From assembly GCA_018433945.1 (NCBI GenBank), contig JAHDQF010000019.1, forward strand, positions 1-63,699: a stretch of DNA of 63,699 bases, in the 5' to 3' direction. Under the pieces are notes generated by a model. It was given only the letters and a program-made list of their open reading frames with translations, did no database searches and had not been told where the DNA came from. The first letter of the stretch is position 1. The number at the start of each line of letters is the position of its first letter. A program made the position numbers and the translations under genes. Positions 1-8,667 of the stretch are shown here, piece after piece. This stretch comes from Proteiniphilum sp. Lineage in GTDB: Bacteria > Bacteroidota > Bacteroidia > Bacteroidales > Dysgonomonadaceae.

Positions 1-1281
1 AATAGGGTTAACAAGCAATTCACTGGTGAGATGGGTGATGTAGCTGTTCCGGGTATAGGATGTTGATAGCTCCGGATCCAGCCCCAGCTCATTCGCTATC
101 TGTTTGAGTGAAGTGTTGATGAGATCTAAACTGAGCCTCATCGCGTTAATAATTTTTCGCTCATTGTTATCAGTGGGTTCTATGCCATTCAGAAAGGGGA
201 AGATATATCCATCCTGATTCTTGTTCCCTTGCCGGTTGATAATTTCAATCATAGGAGGAAGGATAGGTACATAGATAAATGTTGGTTTCGCTGTTTTTCT
301 CAGTGTCTTTTTTCGTTGAAAGACGATTTCATTGTTTGATACATCGATGTTCTCATAACGCAACCGGCAGAGGTCTCCGAAATTCAATCCGTTGCAGTAG
401 AACATGAATGCGAATATGTCACGCGCGGTGGCCAGCGTAACATTTTCTGTCTGGTAATCTTCAATCTTCCATATCTGCTCGATCGATAACGCGATCTCTC
501 TTCTGCCTCCTTCCGGAATGGCATATTTTCCCCTCGACACTCCAAAGGGGTACTTCTCAGCTTCGATATATGGTCTATCGCCTCTGTTATTGTTAATGAT
601 TGCTCTCAATGTCCTCATGTAGATTCCCATCGTGGCAGGAGAGATCTCAGTCTCGAACCAGAACTTCTCGCACTCTTCCAGGAATAAGGGGGTGATCTCC
701 TCAAAACGGATTGTATGCTCAATATCCAGGACATCTTTCCCGATGGTAACATGTCGCTTCTCTCTACAGAGTGCGATGAATGCATTTTTATCAGCACGAT
801 TTTTGAGTTTCTTGAAATGCTTGAACCGCATCAAAGCTTTGATGGTTGCTTTATATACTCCTGCACTACCAATTCTATACTCACTTTCTAAAAGCTCGAT
901 TTTTTGATTAAATGCTTCATTCAATCCTATTGAATCCGGAGAATTGTTGATGAGCCTATCCAATGAGTCAAATGAAAAATTATTCTTCTCGGCAAGACTA
1001 TCGATTGCTGGTATTAGGGTTAATCTTAAATAACGATCGAGTGTTTGTTTGCAATCACTGTGCTTTCTTAAATCCCTGTTTACAAAATCATCCCAGTCAT
1101 CGCTTGAGAACTCGAAACCGGTGAAAATATGTTTCAACTTCCGGTTAAATGTGATTCTCCAGAATACCGGTGCTACTTCATCACTCACTTTCCGATATTT
1201 TCTTGTCAATATTACTGATACATTTCTGTTTTTGTACTTAAAAACAGATTTTGTTTTGCTTGTAAGTCCATTCTGTCTCAT
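1..1281 (-). CDS. Tyrosine recombinase/integrase, 3' end outside window
   Basis: My reading of the minus strand from the ATG at 1281 gives 427 open codons running off the left edge. The product resembles Bacteroidetes element integrases: an N-terminal arm-binding region, a SAM-like core-binding region and a C-terminal catalytic domain. Around the first catalytic box I read FYCNGLNFGDLCRL, where the usual box-I arginine position holds Asn. Some Bacteroidetes integrases such as IntDOT are known to lack this arginine. Near the end SYTRNSYITHL matches the second arginine box, but with Asn where His usually follows Arg. The catalytic tyrosine would lie just outside the window. The gene sits 173 bases from a tRNA-Lys 3'-end repeat, as expected for an integrase beside its attachment site. 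Confidence 0.88.
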   Translation of the reverse strand, partial: MRQNGLTSKTKSVFKYKNRNVSVILTRKYRKVSDEVAPVFWRITFNRKLKHIFTGFEFSSDDWDDFVNRDLRKHSDCKQTLDRYLRLTLIPAIDSLAEKNNFSFDSLDRLINNSPDSIGLNEAFNQKIELLESEYRIGSAGVYKATIKALMRFKHFKKLKNRADKNAFIALCREKRHVTIGKDVLDIEHTIRFEEITPLFLEECEKFWFETEISPATMGIYMRTLRAIINNNRGDRPYIEAEKYPFGVSRGKYAIPEGGRREIALSIEQIWKIEDYQTENVTLATARDIFAFMFYCNGLNFGDLCRLRYENIDVSNNEIVFQRKKTLRKTAKPTFIYVPILPPMIEIINRQGNKNQDGYIFPFLNGIEPTDNNERKIINAMRLSLDLINTSLKQIANELGLDPELSTSYTRNSYITHLTSELLVNPI

Positions 1282-1779
1282 ACAATTATCGATCAAAAGT
1301 TGGGTAAACAATGGGTAAACAAATGTAGGAAAATATCTAAATATAACCCAAAATATCGAGTGTAATTAACATTGTTAATGCACATAAAATACAGAATAAC
1401 AGTAATATAGCAATATATACAGTTTTAACTAAAACACACTTCAATTGACTCTTAATCAATGGGTCGAGGGTTCGAGCCCCTCCGGGGTCACTTCATTATC
1501 AAGCACTTATCGATTCAGTTCGGTGAGTGCTTGATCTATTAGTCGAGCTCTAGTCGAGCAAAGTTAGAAAAACATCTCAAAAAAACCCAATACAAAACAA
1601 ACAATTGGGACTGTACATTTTTATCACGATGCATGTTTTTACTTGGCAACAGGAATTATAGTGTGCTGTAGTTATTTGATTCCTTATGTTCCTTATTTTG
1701 AATGTAGCGTTCCTTATCTTATTAAAATAGCTGATAAATAGGATAATAGATATATCATTCAGTGTTCCTTAAAGAGCAA
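1282..1779. other. Gene-free stretch around att copy 1
   Basis: Apart from the tRNA-Lys fragment, this 498-base stretch is A+T-rich and has no convincing ORF. At 1680-1772 the octamer-like word TTCCTTA occurs four times (starts 1680, 1689, 1710, 1765), downstream of the AlbA_2 gene. Its role is unknown. Confidence 0.5.
1455..1524 (+). repeat. Direct repeat copy 1: 3' half of tRNA-Lys(CTT), att site
   Basis: This stretch contains a T-arm (GAGGG TTCGAGC CCCTC) and an acceptor 3' strand CGGGGTC with discriminator A. Together with bases just upstream (1442-1460) it completes an anticodon arm ATTGA-CTCTTAA-TCAAT with anticodon CTT, matching bacterial tRNA-Lys. No D-arm or 5' acceptor strand precedes it, so it is a 3' fragment and not a working tRNA. 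A hairpin AAGCACT (1501-1507) / AGTGCTT (1526-1532) follows. It is identical to 8538-8607. Confidence 0.85.
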
Positions 1780-3234
1780 TTAGTGTTTCTTAAAAGCGTA
1801 TTTGGCATTTTTATCCCTTTGTTTCTCGCTTATGCGATTTATAATTTTCTCATTTTCCATGAACTGATTCAGATAGAGTCTCACATTTTTCTCATGAATT
1901 CCTGTCACATCTACTAATTCTTTGATTGTAGCCTCATTGTGATAAAAAAGATATTGTAAAATTCGTTTTTGTGTGAGATTATAATTAGCCCAGTTATCTT
2001 GGATAGTTTTCAAAATTGTATCTGAAATGGTTTTTGTATGATTACTTATCTTGTTACGAAGAGTCAGATACACATTTCCATTTTTCTCAACATACTCTGG
2101 TGTTGAAAGCATTGATTTTTCCATTGATTGGTAAATCCTGGAAACACCTTCGTTTAACTGCCTTACAAATCCCATATCTTCCAATGCCCTTGCCGTTCTT
2201 GGATTTCTTGAAAATCTTTCGGTTCTGATATTTTCAACATTCACTTGTGCCGGTAATGGTCCGCTATTTGAAATTTCAAGACGATCATCATAATGTTTGA
2301 TGTAGATTGCATTCCCTTGTACATTGTAAGATCGGTGACACAAAGCATTAACAACACCTTCCAGCCATGCTTCCTCAGGATATTCTGGCACCTTATTAAA
2401 GCGACCGGTATCAAGATCCAAGAAGTAATAATCTTTCAAGGTTGCTTTTAGAAACTTTTTCACCTCTTCAATAATCCATGGGATATTCTTTTCAAAGCGT
2501 ACGTCTTTAACTACATTATGTTCAGTGCCAACTTTGGCATCTGTTCCCTCATACCTTATGTACCTTAGTGATGCTGAAGTAATATACTTTTCTGGTTCTT
2601 TGGCAAAAAGTAAAATTCCTGCTTTTTTTATTTTGAACTGACCTTCTTTTTTGATTGCTAAATGTCTTTTTACCAAAAGGTCTAGCGAGTCTCCTTCATA
2701 ATTTAGCTTTTGTTTATACCTATTCAATAGTTTTATGTCAAGGTCATTGAAATCAAACTCAGGTTCAACCTCATCTTCAAACTTTCGAATCTGCTTGTCA
2801 TATTCCAAGTTTCTAACCGCATCTCTATCCAGCTGCTTGTTTTTATCATCTACTCTTAAGAAGATTTGCTCGTTATCCTTCCTCTTAAAAATCCTCTCTA
2901 TATCTTGGTCCACATGATACAAAAAAATGAGTTTTCCCTCAATATTAACCTCTTCCAGTTTTATGTTTCCATGAGGTTCAATGAAGTCAATGAAGAGATT
3001 TCTATAATCACTAATCCTTTCACCTAAACAATTTAGATCTTGAATTTCTCCATCATTTGAAACGCCAAAAGCTAAAACACCGCCATCTGCATTTAGCATC
3101 CCAATGAGTTCATTGGCTATTTTGGTGGGGCTTATCTCTTTTTCACCCAAGCCTTTTCGCTCAAAGTATTGATTTTCTCTCTTATTTTTTAGAAAATCCA
3201 AAGTGATTTGAGTATTAATCTTTGATATGACCAT
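1780..3234 (-). CDS. AlbA_2/Schlafen-type and HATPase_c_4 domain protein
   Basis: This 484-residue protein has an N-terminal AlbA_2 (Schlafen-like DNA-binding) domain at about 18-130, with the family signature EFKR-like FERKG and NADGGVLAFGVSNDG. A HATPase_c_4 region lies at about 280-375 (ALCHRSY, DDRLEISNSGPLP, RNPRTARALEDMG, EGVSRI). A C-terminal winged-helix region follows (ELVDVTGIHEKNVRLYLNQF). Such proteins are usually annotated as RecG-like ATP-binding proteins or transcriptional regulators. They recur in defence islands, sometimes as regulators or effectors. It is the last gene of the island operon, 12 bases after the helicase-methylase stop, so it is probably co-transcribed. Its function here is inferred from company only. 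Confidence 0.8.
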   Translation of the reverse strand: MVISKINTQITLDFLKNKRENQYFERKGLGEKEISPTKIANELIGMLNADGGVLAFGVSNDGEIQDLNCLGERISDYRNLFIDFIEPHGNIKLEEVNIEGKLIFLYHVDQDIERIFKRKDNEQIFLRVDDKNKQLDRDAVRNLEYDKQIRKFEDEVEPEFDFNDLDIKLLNRYKQKLNYEGDSLDLLVKRHLAIKKEGQFKIKKAGILLFAKEPEKYITSASLRYIRYEGTDAKVGTEHNVVKDVRFEKNIPWIIEEVKKFLKATLKDYYFLDLDTGRFNKVPEYPEEAWLEGVVNALCHRSYNVQGNAIYIKHYDDRLEISNSGPLPAQVNVENIRTERFSRNPRTARALEDMGFVRQLNEGVSRIYQSMEKSMLSTPEYVEKNGNVYLTLRNKISNHTKTISDTILKTIQDNWANYNLTQKRILQYLFYHNEATIKELVDVTGIHEKNVRLYLNQFMENEKIINRISEKQRDKNAKYAFKKH

Positions 3235-3246
3235 GACCTTATCGTA

Positions 3247-6200
3247 TTAATCTGCCATCGGCTTAATCATTCTTTCAATAAACGCGATTTCCTCATCTGT
3301 CAATTTGTACTTTTTGTAAAGCTGTTGATCAATTTCGGGTATTGTCTTGCTCCAATCAATGTCCGAATCAGAAGTGTAATCTTGTAGTGGTACAAACTTA
3401 TAAGTTTTTGAGGTTCCATGTTGACTTGACTTTGCTAGACTATGTAGAAACCTTGAAAACCTTGTTGAAAAGTATTTTGAAAGATTATTAGCTGAGCTTT
3501 CGTTTAACTTTAGGTCAAATCCTAACATAATATATGTTTCAGTACAAATTGTTCCTGGTAACCCTACGAAAGTATTTAAATTATCATCATTCAACTCGGT
3601 TCCAATATTGTTTGCGTATGGTGTGAACACTTTAAAACAATTTACTAAATCATCTTTAAGGTTAAATTTTTCTTTTTCGATATATCCTATTTTTCTGCCT
3701 TTTCCATAGCATATAACAGGATCTTTCAAACCTTGTTTTGTTTCTTTGAATTCTTTACTGTTTATAAATGATCCACTTAGACCAAATGGTTTTCTTGAAG
3801 AAACGTGCTTCTCAAATGATTTGAAACCAGTATCACTTTTTATTTTTTCAAAAATTTGAAGTGCGATCTCATGTCTGATAAAAATGTCGCTATCACCACT
3901 TTTCAATGAGCGCATCACTGATATCGGTTCTTCATTTTCTTTATGCGTAACAACCTTGGTTAGTCTTACGTTATTGTCATATGATTCATCCCATAAAAAA
4001 TAGCAAATTCCACCTCTGATATTTGTTTTGGGGAATATCTGTTCTGGATTTAAATAATCGTGAAGCAATGCAATTCGTTCATCTCCAAGCATCGATTCTC
4101 TAAAATCATCCAATCCTTTTCCTCCAGAATACCATCTTGTTGGCATAATCATTGAAATATATTTTGGGCCAACCATTTTGGCAATATTTACAAATTGGTT
4201 GTATATGGGCTTTGCACTAGCCTGTGCACCACCATCCATTTCCATATATGGTGGATTTCCTACTATAGCATTAAATTTCATGTTGTTATCATTATTTGCT
4301 TTCCAATATGAGTTCCCTTTTTTAATTTTTGCGACAAATTTCTGAGGGCGTAGAGTAATTTGACGAATCAAATCTTCAAAATAGTGTGTATTAATATTTG
4401 ATGAGTGAAATCCTAGTAAAGTTCGTTTAGTGATACTTTTTGCCATAGGAGTTTTACACAAAACAAATATGTTTTCTTTCACGGTTTTATTCCAGAGTGC
4501 CTTTTGTTGCACTATAGTCAATGTCTCAAGTTCATTGTTTGGATACTTTTCTTTTACACGATTTCGAAAAATACTGTATGACACATACAATGGATAAAGA
4601 CCCGATTTAGAGTTGATTTCCAGTACATGACTTTGTGGCGAAAACACATCTTCTGTCACCTCCCCATGAGATACAAATACAGGTTGTGCAATTGTTTTTT
4701 CCCGCTTTTCATCTAAAAACACATAGCCACCCAAACAATCACCTAGGTGCATATTCACCACTCTCCAAGGAGTTAACACAGTTTCTTTGTCAGGATTGCG
4801 GAAACTGGCAAATATTGAAGTGATGCGCTCAATGCGCTCTTCTATGGTCAGATGGTCTGCAGCCCTTGCTAATGCTCTGATGCGTTTACCTGCTGCTCTG
4901 AATACATCAGGTTCATAGTATTTCTTGAATTTTAAAAATGTCTCCTTTGTTACACCTTTAGGCATAAACTCTTCCCATGATTGGTCATCAACCAATTCTG
5001 TAAAGTTGTCAATTGATATCTCTTCTTCCTCGTTGCTTACGTCTGCACCATAAATCAATAAAGGCATGCGGATGGAAATACCACGAAGAATAGACACTGC
5101 ACTGTCACGGTTTTTCTTTTTTTCAAATTTCTTCGCTAGAAGTTGTTTCTCATCTTCTGTTAATTCCTCTTTTTTCTTCTTTTTAGCTGCTTCCAGTTGT
5201 GCATATTCTTCATCAGTAAAGCCCTGTTTGTTTACATCGATATCACCACTTTTCGGCATGGCCTTGGTGCTTCCAATGATCTTTTTAAGTCCTTCAAATT
5301 CTTCCAGGTCTATAGATTCTAGTTTCATCAGTTGGTCATTGTTGTACAAGTAACCATCCTCAAAACCATTTCTTACAACACGTTCTACATAAACCTTTTT
5401 GAGTTGCTCGAGCATACCGTTTACATCATAGCTTTTCATTATTGAGCCATGAATTGCAATTATGGGGCAGAAGTTAAGAAACTCCCCCATTATTTTGCGG
5501 TCTTCACCTGACGTTTTTCCTGCCTTGGCCGATATCTTTGCTGTCTCAGCAATTACTTTTAAAGTGCGGTCGGGGGCAAAGTCGAATACAAAACATTCTT
5601 CCTTCACCTTCCCGTTGATGGTTGCAGGTGTTTGAACTCTGAAAATGGTTTGCATATAACCAGACGCAGAGGTGTTGTGTGAGCCCGATAGCATAAATAC
5701 TGCTGTCCAGGCTTTTACCGATACGCCTGTTGTCAATCTACCACATGACAGGGTAATGGTATATGTTTCATGCGGTTTGTCTGAAATAGCTTTTTCAACT
5801 TTTTGGAGTGCCTCTTCTTTAGATTCCTCTTCGTCACCATCACCTGCCGCATTCACTACATCAAATTGTCCAAACACGGGATGTGACTTCAGTATTTTGC
5901 TTAAAGCTTTAGCTTCTTTTACTCCAGGTACCATCCAAAGTGAGTGTCGAAAATTATCCCGGTATTCTTCTGTAGAGTAGGGATAATTGCTTTCTTCATC
6001 TTCTTTGCAAATGAGATTTAAAAAGGAACGGACATCTTTTTCATGCAAAAAACTACCGGTTTCATTTACTCTGAAAAATTCTCGGAAATTAAAAGCTACT
6101 TCCTCGTCTTTGTAATCGCGAAATATTTTACCAAGATCGTATGTGAAGATATTGAGTTTGGGAAGGGACGCATACGGATTTGGATCTCCAAAGTGGATTT

Positions 6201-7236
6201 TATCCCATTCCGTTTTCGCCTTTTGTTCCATCACATAATCCCAAGTATAGATTTCATCTTCTTCATAATTGTCCAATAGATTGAATGGTGTGCCGGAAAG
6301 ATGAAGTACTTTGGTGTTCCCTTTTTGCAATTCTTGAAGTACATTCTTTCCTAGCTCTGTTTGAGTGCCTTCATGTGCTTCGTCAACAATGATAAAATCC
6401 CATTGTGTGCCAAAGATTTCATCATTCTTATTGAAGTTTCCTCCTACTAATTCTGACCCTCTTAGGTCTTGCATAGAAGCAAAGTAGATGTATTTAGTAC
6501 CCTTCGTTTTGTTTTCTTTTTCTAACGTGTCAAATTGGTTGCCGTTGCTTTTTGAGCCGTAGGCATATTGCGGTTCATTATAAAAGACTTTCCCGAAATC
6601 TTCAAACCAACCTTTGTCAACAACGGGCCTGTGCGTTAAAATCAGTGTTCTCGAAAATTCTTGCTCTTTTACTACTTGAAGAGCTGAGAGTGTTTTTCCA
6701 AAACGCATTTTTGCAAACCAAAGCATTTCATTCCCCTTTTTGAATTGCTTCTTGGTTTTTTCTATGGCTTCTATTTGCTCAGGCCTGAAAATTATTGGGT
6801 TTTGTGTTTCGGTAATTTTGCTTGCATCTATCGAGTCTTTACCTTCTTTGACAGCTGAAATTGCATTTTTTACAGTTTCAAGGTCGGTGATGAACCATTC
6901 GTTTGCTTTATTCTTGGTGTCAAAAATCTTCCTCTTAATTCCTGAACGAATCAATACATTATGTACCTCTTTGTCGGAAAATCCTTTGATAATACCTCTC
7001 TCGGCGTAAATGGCAACTTCCGTGTATAACAGGTCATAGGAAATTCCGGCTGTTTGAGTGTATTGATCAATTCGTTTCTTAGCAGCTTTGTTCAGTGCTT
7101 TGCTATTTGGTTCGAGACCCCAAATATTTTCATTGTCTGATGTTGCTTCTCCAACTTTCAAACAGCCTTTGTGTGCATCATCATTGATACGAAATACATA
7201 GATTAACTTAAGCTTTAAAGATGATGTGAATTTCAT
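3247..7236 (-). CDS. GIY-YIG nuclease - DEAD/DEAH helicase - Eco57I-type methyltransferase fusion
   Basis: This is a 1329-residue multidomain protein. Residues 10-115 fit a GIY-YIG nuclease of the T5orf172 type (LIYVFRI, CLKVGEAT, KKRIDQY, DKEVHNVL, EWF). Residues 150-550 are an SF2 helicase core: MRFGKT at about 177, VDEAHEG at about 284, SGTP at 314, and GRLTTGVSVKAW at about 499. A lysine/glutamate-rich linker lies at about 680-710. Residues 800-1000 are an N6-adenine methyltransferase: TPWRVVNMHL, a motif I-like VLEINSKSGLYPLY at about 871 and the catalytic NPPY at 994-997. The last 330 residues probably recognise the target. Cleavage, translocation and methylation in one chain suggests a type IIG/ISP-like restriction enzyme, but a GIY-YIG nuclease in that role is uncommon. 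The start overlaps the upstream stop (TAATG), implying coupled translation. Confidence 0.9.
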   Translation of the reverse strand: MKFTSSLKLKLIYVFRINDDAHKGCLKVGEATSDNENIWGLEPNSKALNKAAKKRIDQYTQTAGISYDLLYTEVAIYAERGIIKGFSDKEVHNVLIRSGIKRKIFDTKNKANEWFITDLETVKNAISAVKEGKDSIDASKITETQNPIIFRPEQIEAIEKTKKQFKKGNEMLWFAKMRFGKTLSALQVVKEQEFSRTLILTHRPVVDKGWFEDFGKVFYNEPQYAYGSKSNGNQFDTLEKENKTKGTKYIYFASMQDLRGSELVGGNFNKNDEIFGTQWDFIIVDEAHEGTQTELGKNVLQELQKGNTKVLHLSGTPFNLLDNYEEDEIYTWDYVMEQKAKTEWDKIHFGDPNPYASLPKLNIFTYDLGKIFRDYKDEEVAFNFREFFRVNETGSFLHEKDVRSFLNLICKEDEESNYPYSTEEYRDNFRHSLWMVPGVKEAKALSKILKSHPVFGQFDVVNAAGDGDEEESKEEALQKVEKAISDKPHETYTITLSCGRLTTGVSVKAWTAVFMLSGSHNTSASGYMQTIFRVQTPATINGKVKEECFVFDFAPDRTLKVIAETAKISAKAGKTSGEDRKIMGEFLNFCPIIAIHGSIMKSYDVNGMLEQLKKVYVERVVRNGFEDGYLYNNDQLMKLESIDLEEFEGLKKIIGSTKAMPKSGDIDVNKQGFTDEEYAQLEAAKKKKKEELTEDEKQLLAKKFEKKKNRDSAVSILRGISIRMPLLIYGADVSNEEEEISIDNFTELVDDQSWEEFMPKGVTKETFLKFKKYYEPDVFRAAGKRIRALARAADHLTIEERIERITSIFASFRNPDKETVLTPWRVVNMHLGDCLGGYVFLDEKREKTIAQPVFVSHGEVTEDVFSPQSHVLEINSKSGLYPLYVSYSIFRNRVKEKYPNNELETLTIVQQKALWNKTVKENIFVLCKTPMAKSITKRTLLGFHSSNINTHYFEDLIRQITLRPQKFVAKIKKGNSYWKANNDNNMKFNAIVGNPPYMEMDGGAQASAKPIYNQFVNIAKMVGPKYISMIMPTRWYSGGKGLDDFRESMLGDERIALLHDYLNPEQIFPKTNIRGGICYFLWDESYDNNVRLTKVVTHKENEEPISVMRSLKSGDSDIFIRHEIALQIFEKIKSDTGFKSFEKHVSSRKPFGLSGSFINSKEFKETKQGLKDPVICYGKGRKIGYIEKEKFNLKDDLVNCFKVFTPYANNIGTELNDDNLNTFVGLPGTICTETYIMLGFDLKLNESSANNLSKYFSTRFSRFLHSLAKSSQHGTSKTYKFVPLQDYTSDSDIDWSKTIPEIDQQLYKKYKLTDEEIAFIERMIKPMAD

Positions 7237-8249
7237 TATTTCTTACTCTTTAATAGGTCAACAAACTTAATCTTCCTCCCTGACTTACCAGTTGTTAAGT
7301 CCTTTTTTGTCCAGTCTTTTATTAAACAATATTTCCCATTATGCCTGAAAATATTATTATCCATGCATCCTTTGCAAAAGGTGTTTTCTGTTTTAACATT
7401 TCCAAATAGATCAACTTCAGATATTGTGATGCCACCGCAAGAGTCCGGAATCACACCTCTTAATCCATCCATTTGCCAGACGTTCCATGAGATTATATAT
7501 GCGATATAGCAAAGAGATTTTATTAGTGGCTCTTTCCCGAATTTTACAATATAATTCTCAATGAATGTAACAAGCATTGCCTCACGTGCAAGAAGTAAGC
7601 TGTCTCCTTGCCATTCAAATGCATAGGTGTTTTTATATGCGATTTGTGCTGCTTTGAGCCATTCTCCGCTGGTATCCACATTTTCGCTAATTACTCTTAG
7701 CTTTCTGTCCAATATCCCTATTCTGTTTTCAACTGCGATAAACTCACCTGTGGTGCTATCATACCTGCTCGTTATATAGGGTGCTTCGCCACATGCCATC
7801 TCTAAACGGGTGTCCCGCACATAATCTTCCCAGGTTTTTCCCTTTGGAAAAAGGATTTTTTCTCTTTTTACTTCCCACTTGTAGGTTCCATTGTCTTGTG
7901 GAATTTCAGTATTAAAAACATCATTCCTTCCAAACCAAGCATGATCTATTAAATTGTTCTGTGCATTACAAATCCAAGAAGGGGTAAACACTTCTGCCAT
8001 CTCTTTAGACCTCGATTGTTGCAAAAATTTGTCTTTCTGAACTCTTGGCATTATGATATTCCCATTTTCTGCCGTGATTAGTTCAGGCAATATTTGAGAG
8101 TTAAAATTGTATTCTTTGCCTAAATACCTATAGTTGTTTGTTGCCCAGAATATATTTTTTTGTGTTGTATGATCACGAAGTAAGATTTTTAGAACTTCAG
8201 GATACTGCTCTAAAATCTCGTTTTCTAATATGTCTATACCTATTCTCAC
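7236..8249 (-). CDS. N6-methyltransferase-like protein without visible NPPY motif
   Basis: This 337-residue protein has SKEMAEVFTPSW at about 81-92, typical of the motif X region of adenine methyltransferases. LEMACGEAPYI at about 149-159 looks like AdoMet motif I. I see no NPPY/DPPY catalytic motif downstream, so on its own it may not methylate. A C-terminal Cys-rich patch (CKGCM, then C after about 13 residues) could bind metal. The stop and the ATG of the following fusion gene share a base, which argues for an obligate partner, perhaps a specificity or allosteric half of the methyltransferase. Its start overlaps the stop of the small upstream ORF by 4 bases. Confidence 0.75.
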   Translation of the reverse strand: MRIGIDILENEILEQYPEVLKILLRDHTTQKNIFWATNNYRYLGKEYNFNSQILPELITAENGNIIMPRVQKDKFLQQSRSKEMAEVFTPSWICNAQNNLIDHAWFGRNDVFNTEIPQDNGTYKWEVKREKILFPKGKTWEDYVRDTRLEMACGEAPYITSRYDSTTGEFIAVENRIGILDRKLRVISENVDTSGEWLKAAQIAYKNTYAFEWQGDSLLLAREAMLVTFIENYIVKFGKEPLIKSLCYIAYIISWNVWQMDGLRGVIPDSCGGITISEVDLFGNVKTENTFCKGCMDNNIFRHNGKYCLIKDWTKKDLTTGKSGRKIKFVDLLKSKK

Positions 8250-8455
8250 TCAATTTTTTCTTTACTACTAGATCTTAAAGGCTCTTTCTCATAATTTACA
8301 ATTATGGTAGCTATCTCAAAAATACTTCTGTCGTACATTTCATAATAACTAATCCAAGCAACGAATTTACGAAATCTTAGTAATGTCTGCAACTTCTTTA
8401 AGCTGTTGACTAGCTTTAGATAGCTTTGCTTGTACAGAATCCATTCGTTTTTCAT
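8246..8455 (-). CDS. Small hypothetical protein heading the island operon
   Basis: This 69-residue ORF overlaps the next gene by four bases (ATGA), the pattern used throughout this operon. The sequence is basic and aromatic-rich (KQSYLKLVNSLKK, FRKFVAWISYY) with no domain I recognise. No Shine-Dalgarno site precedes the ATG, which is normal in Bacteroidetes. It lies about 80 bases from the att repeat. It could be a small regulator or a spurious ORF; the coupled overlap and uninterrupted frame are the only support. Confidence 0.45.
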   Translation of the reverse strand: MKNEWILYKQSYLKLVNSLKKLQTLLRFRKFVAWISYYEMYDRSIFEIATIIVNYEKEPLRSSSKEKIE

Positions 8456-8537
8456 TTACATCATTATTTCTGTAAGCTACTTTAGCTTCAATATCAAGAG
8501 CAACGTGCTTCATTACTTTTTCTGTATAGACTCTTAT

Positions 8538-8607
8538 ATCAATGGGTCGAGGGTTCGAGCCCCTCCGGGGTCACTTCATTATCAAGCACTTATCGATTCA
8601 GTTCGGT
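8538..8607 (+). repeat. Direct repeat copy 2: 3' half of tRNA-Lys(CTT), att site
   Basis: This is identical over 70 bases to 1455-1524. The upstream bases differ, so the anticodon stem does not pair well here. The following hairpin AAGCAC (8584-8589) / GTGCTT (8610-8615) runs into TTTTCTTTT, a plausible original tRNA terminator. Weaker similarity to the flank of copy 1 continues to about 8652 (shared GTCGAGCTC and AAAGTT). I read this as the chromosomal tRNA 3' end displaced by integration. Confidence 0.85.
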
Positions 8608-8667
8608 AGGTGCTTTTTCTTTTGGTCGAGCTCCGGTCTGGAATAAAGTTGATTACCGGGAATATCT

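Larger units (their letters stand above)
1..1524. mobile_element. Right end of a tRNA-Lys-integrated element carrying the integrase
   Basis: The integrase and the first tRNA-Lys 3'-end repeat (1455-1524) form the right terminus of an element whose left part is outside the window. The repeats point rightwards, so an intact tRNA-Lys gene restored by integration should lie to the left. The element type (ICE, mobilisable island or prophage remnant) cannot be told from here. Confidence 0.6.
1455..8607. mobile_element. Tandem genomic island with restriction/defence operon, bounded by 70-bp direct repeats
   Basis: Identical 70-base repeats (1455-1524 and 8538-8607) bound a visibly A+T-rich segment of about 7.1 kb. 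All its genes lie on the minus strand: a 69-residue ORF, a methyltransferase-like protein, a GIY-YIG/helicase/methyltransferase fusion and an AlbA_2 protein. The segment has no integrase of its own; the one at 1-1281 lies beyond the left repeat. I infer that it entered the same tRNA-Lys site as the left element and may depend on that integrase. The right-hand repeat keeps a hairpin plus a T-run and looks like the displaced original tRNA 3' end. Confidence 0.65.

Noticed and set aside
1442-1490. A complete tRNA-Lys gene at the left repeat
   Set aside because: Only the anticodon arm, T-arm and 3' acceptor strand are present; no D-arm or matching GACCCCG 5' strand lies upstream.
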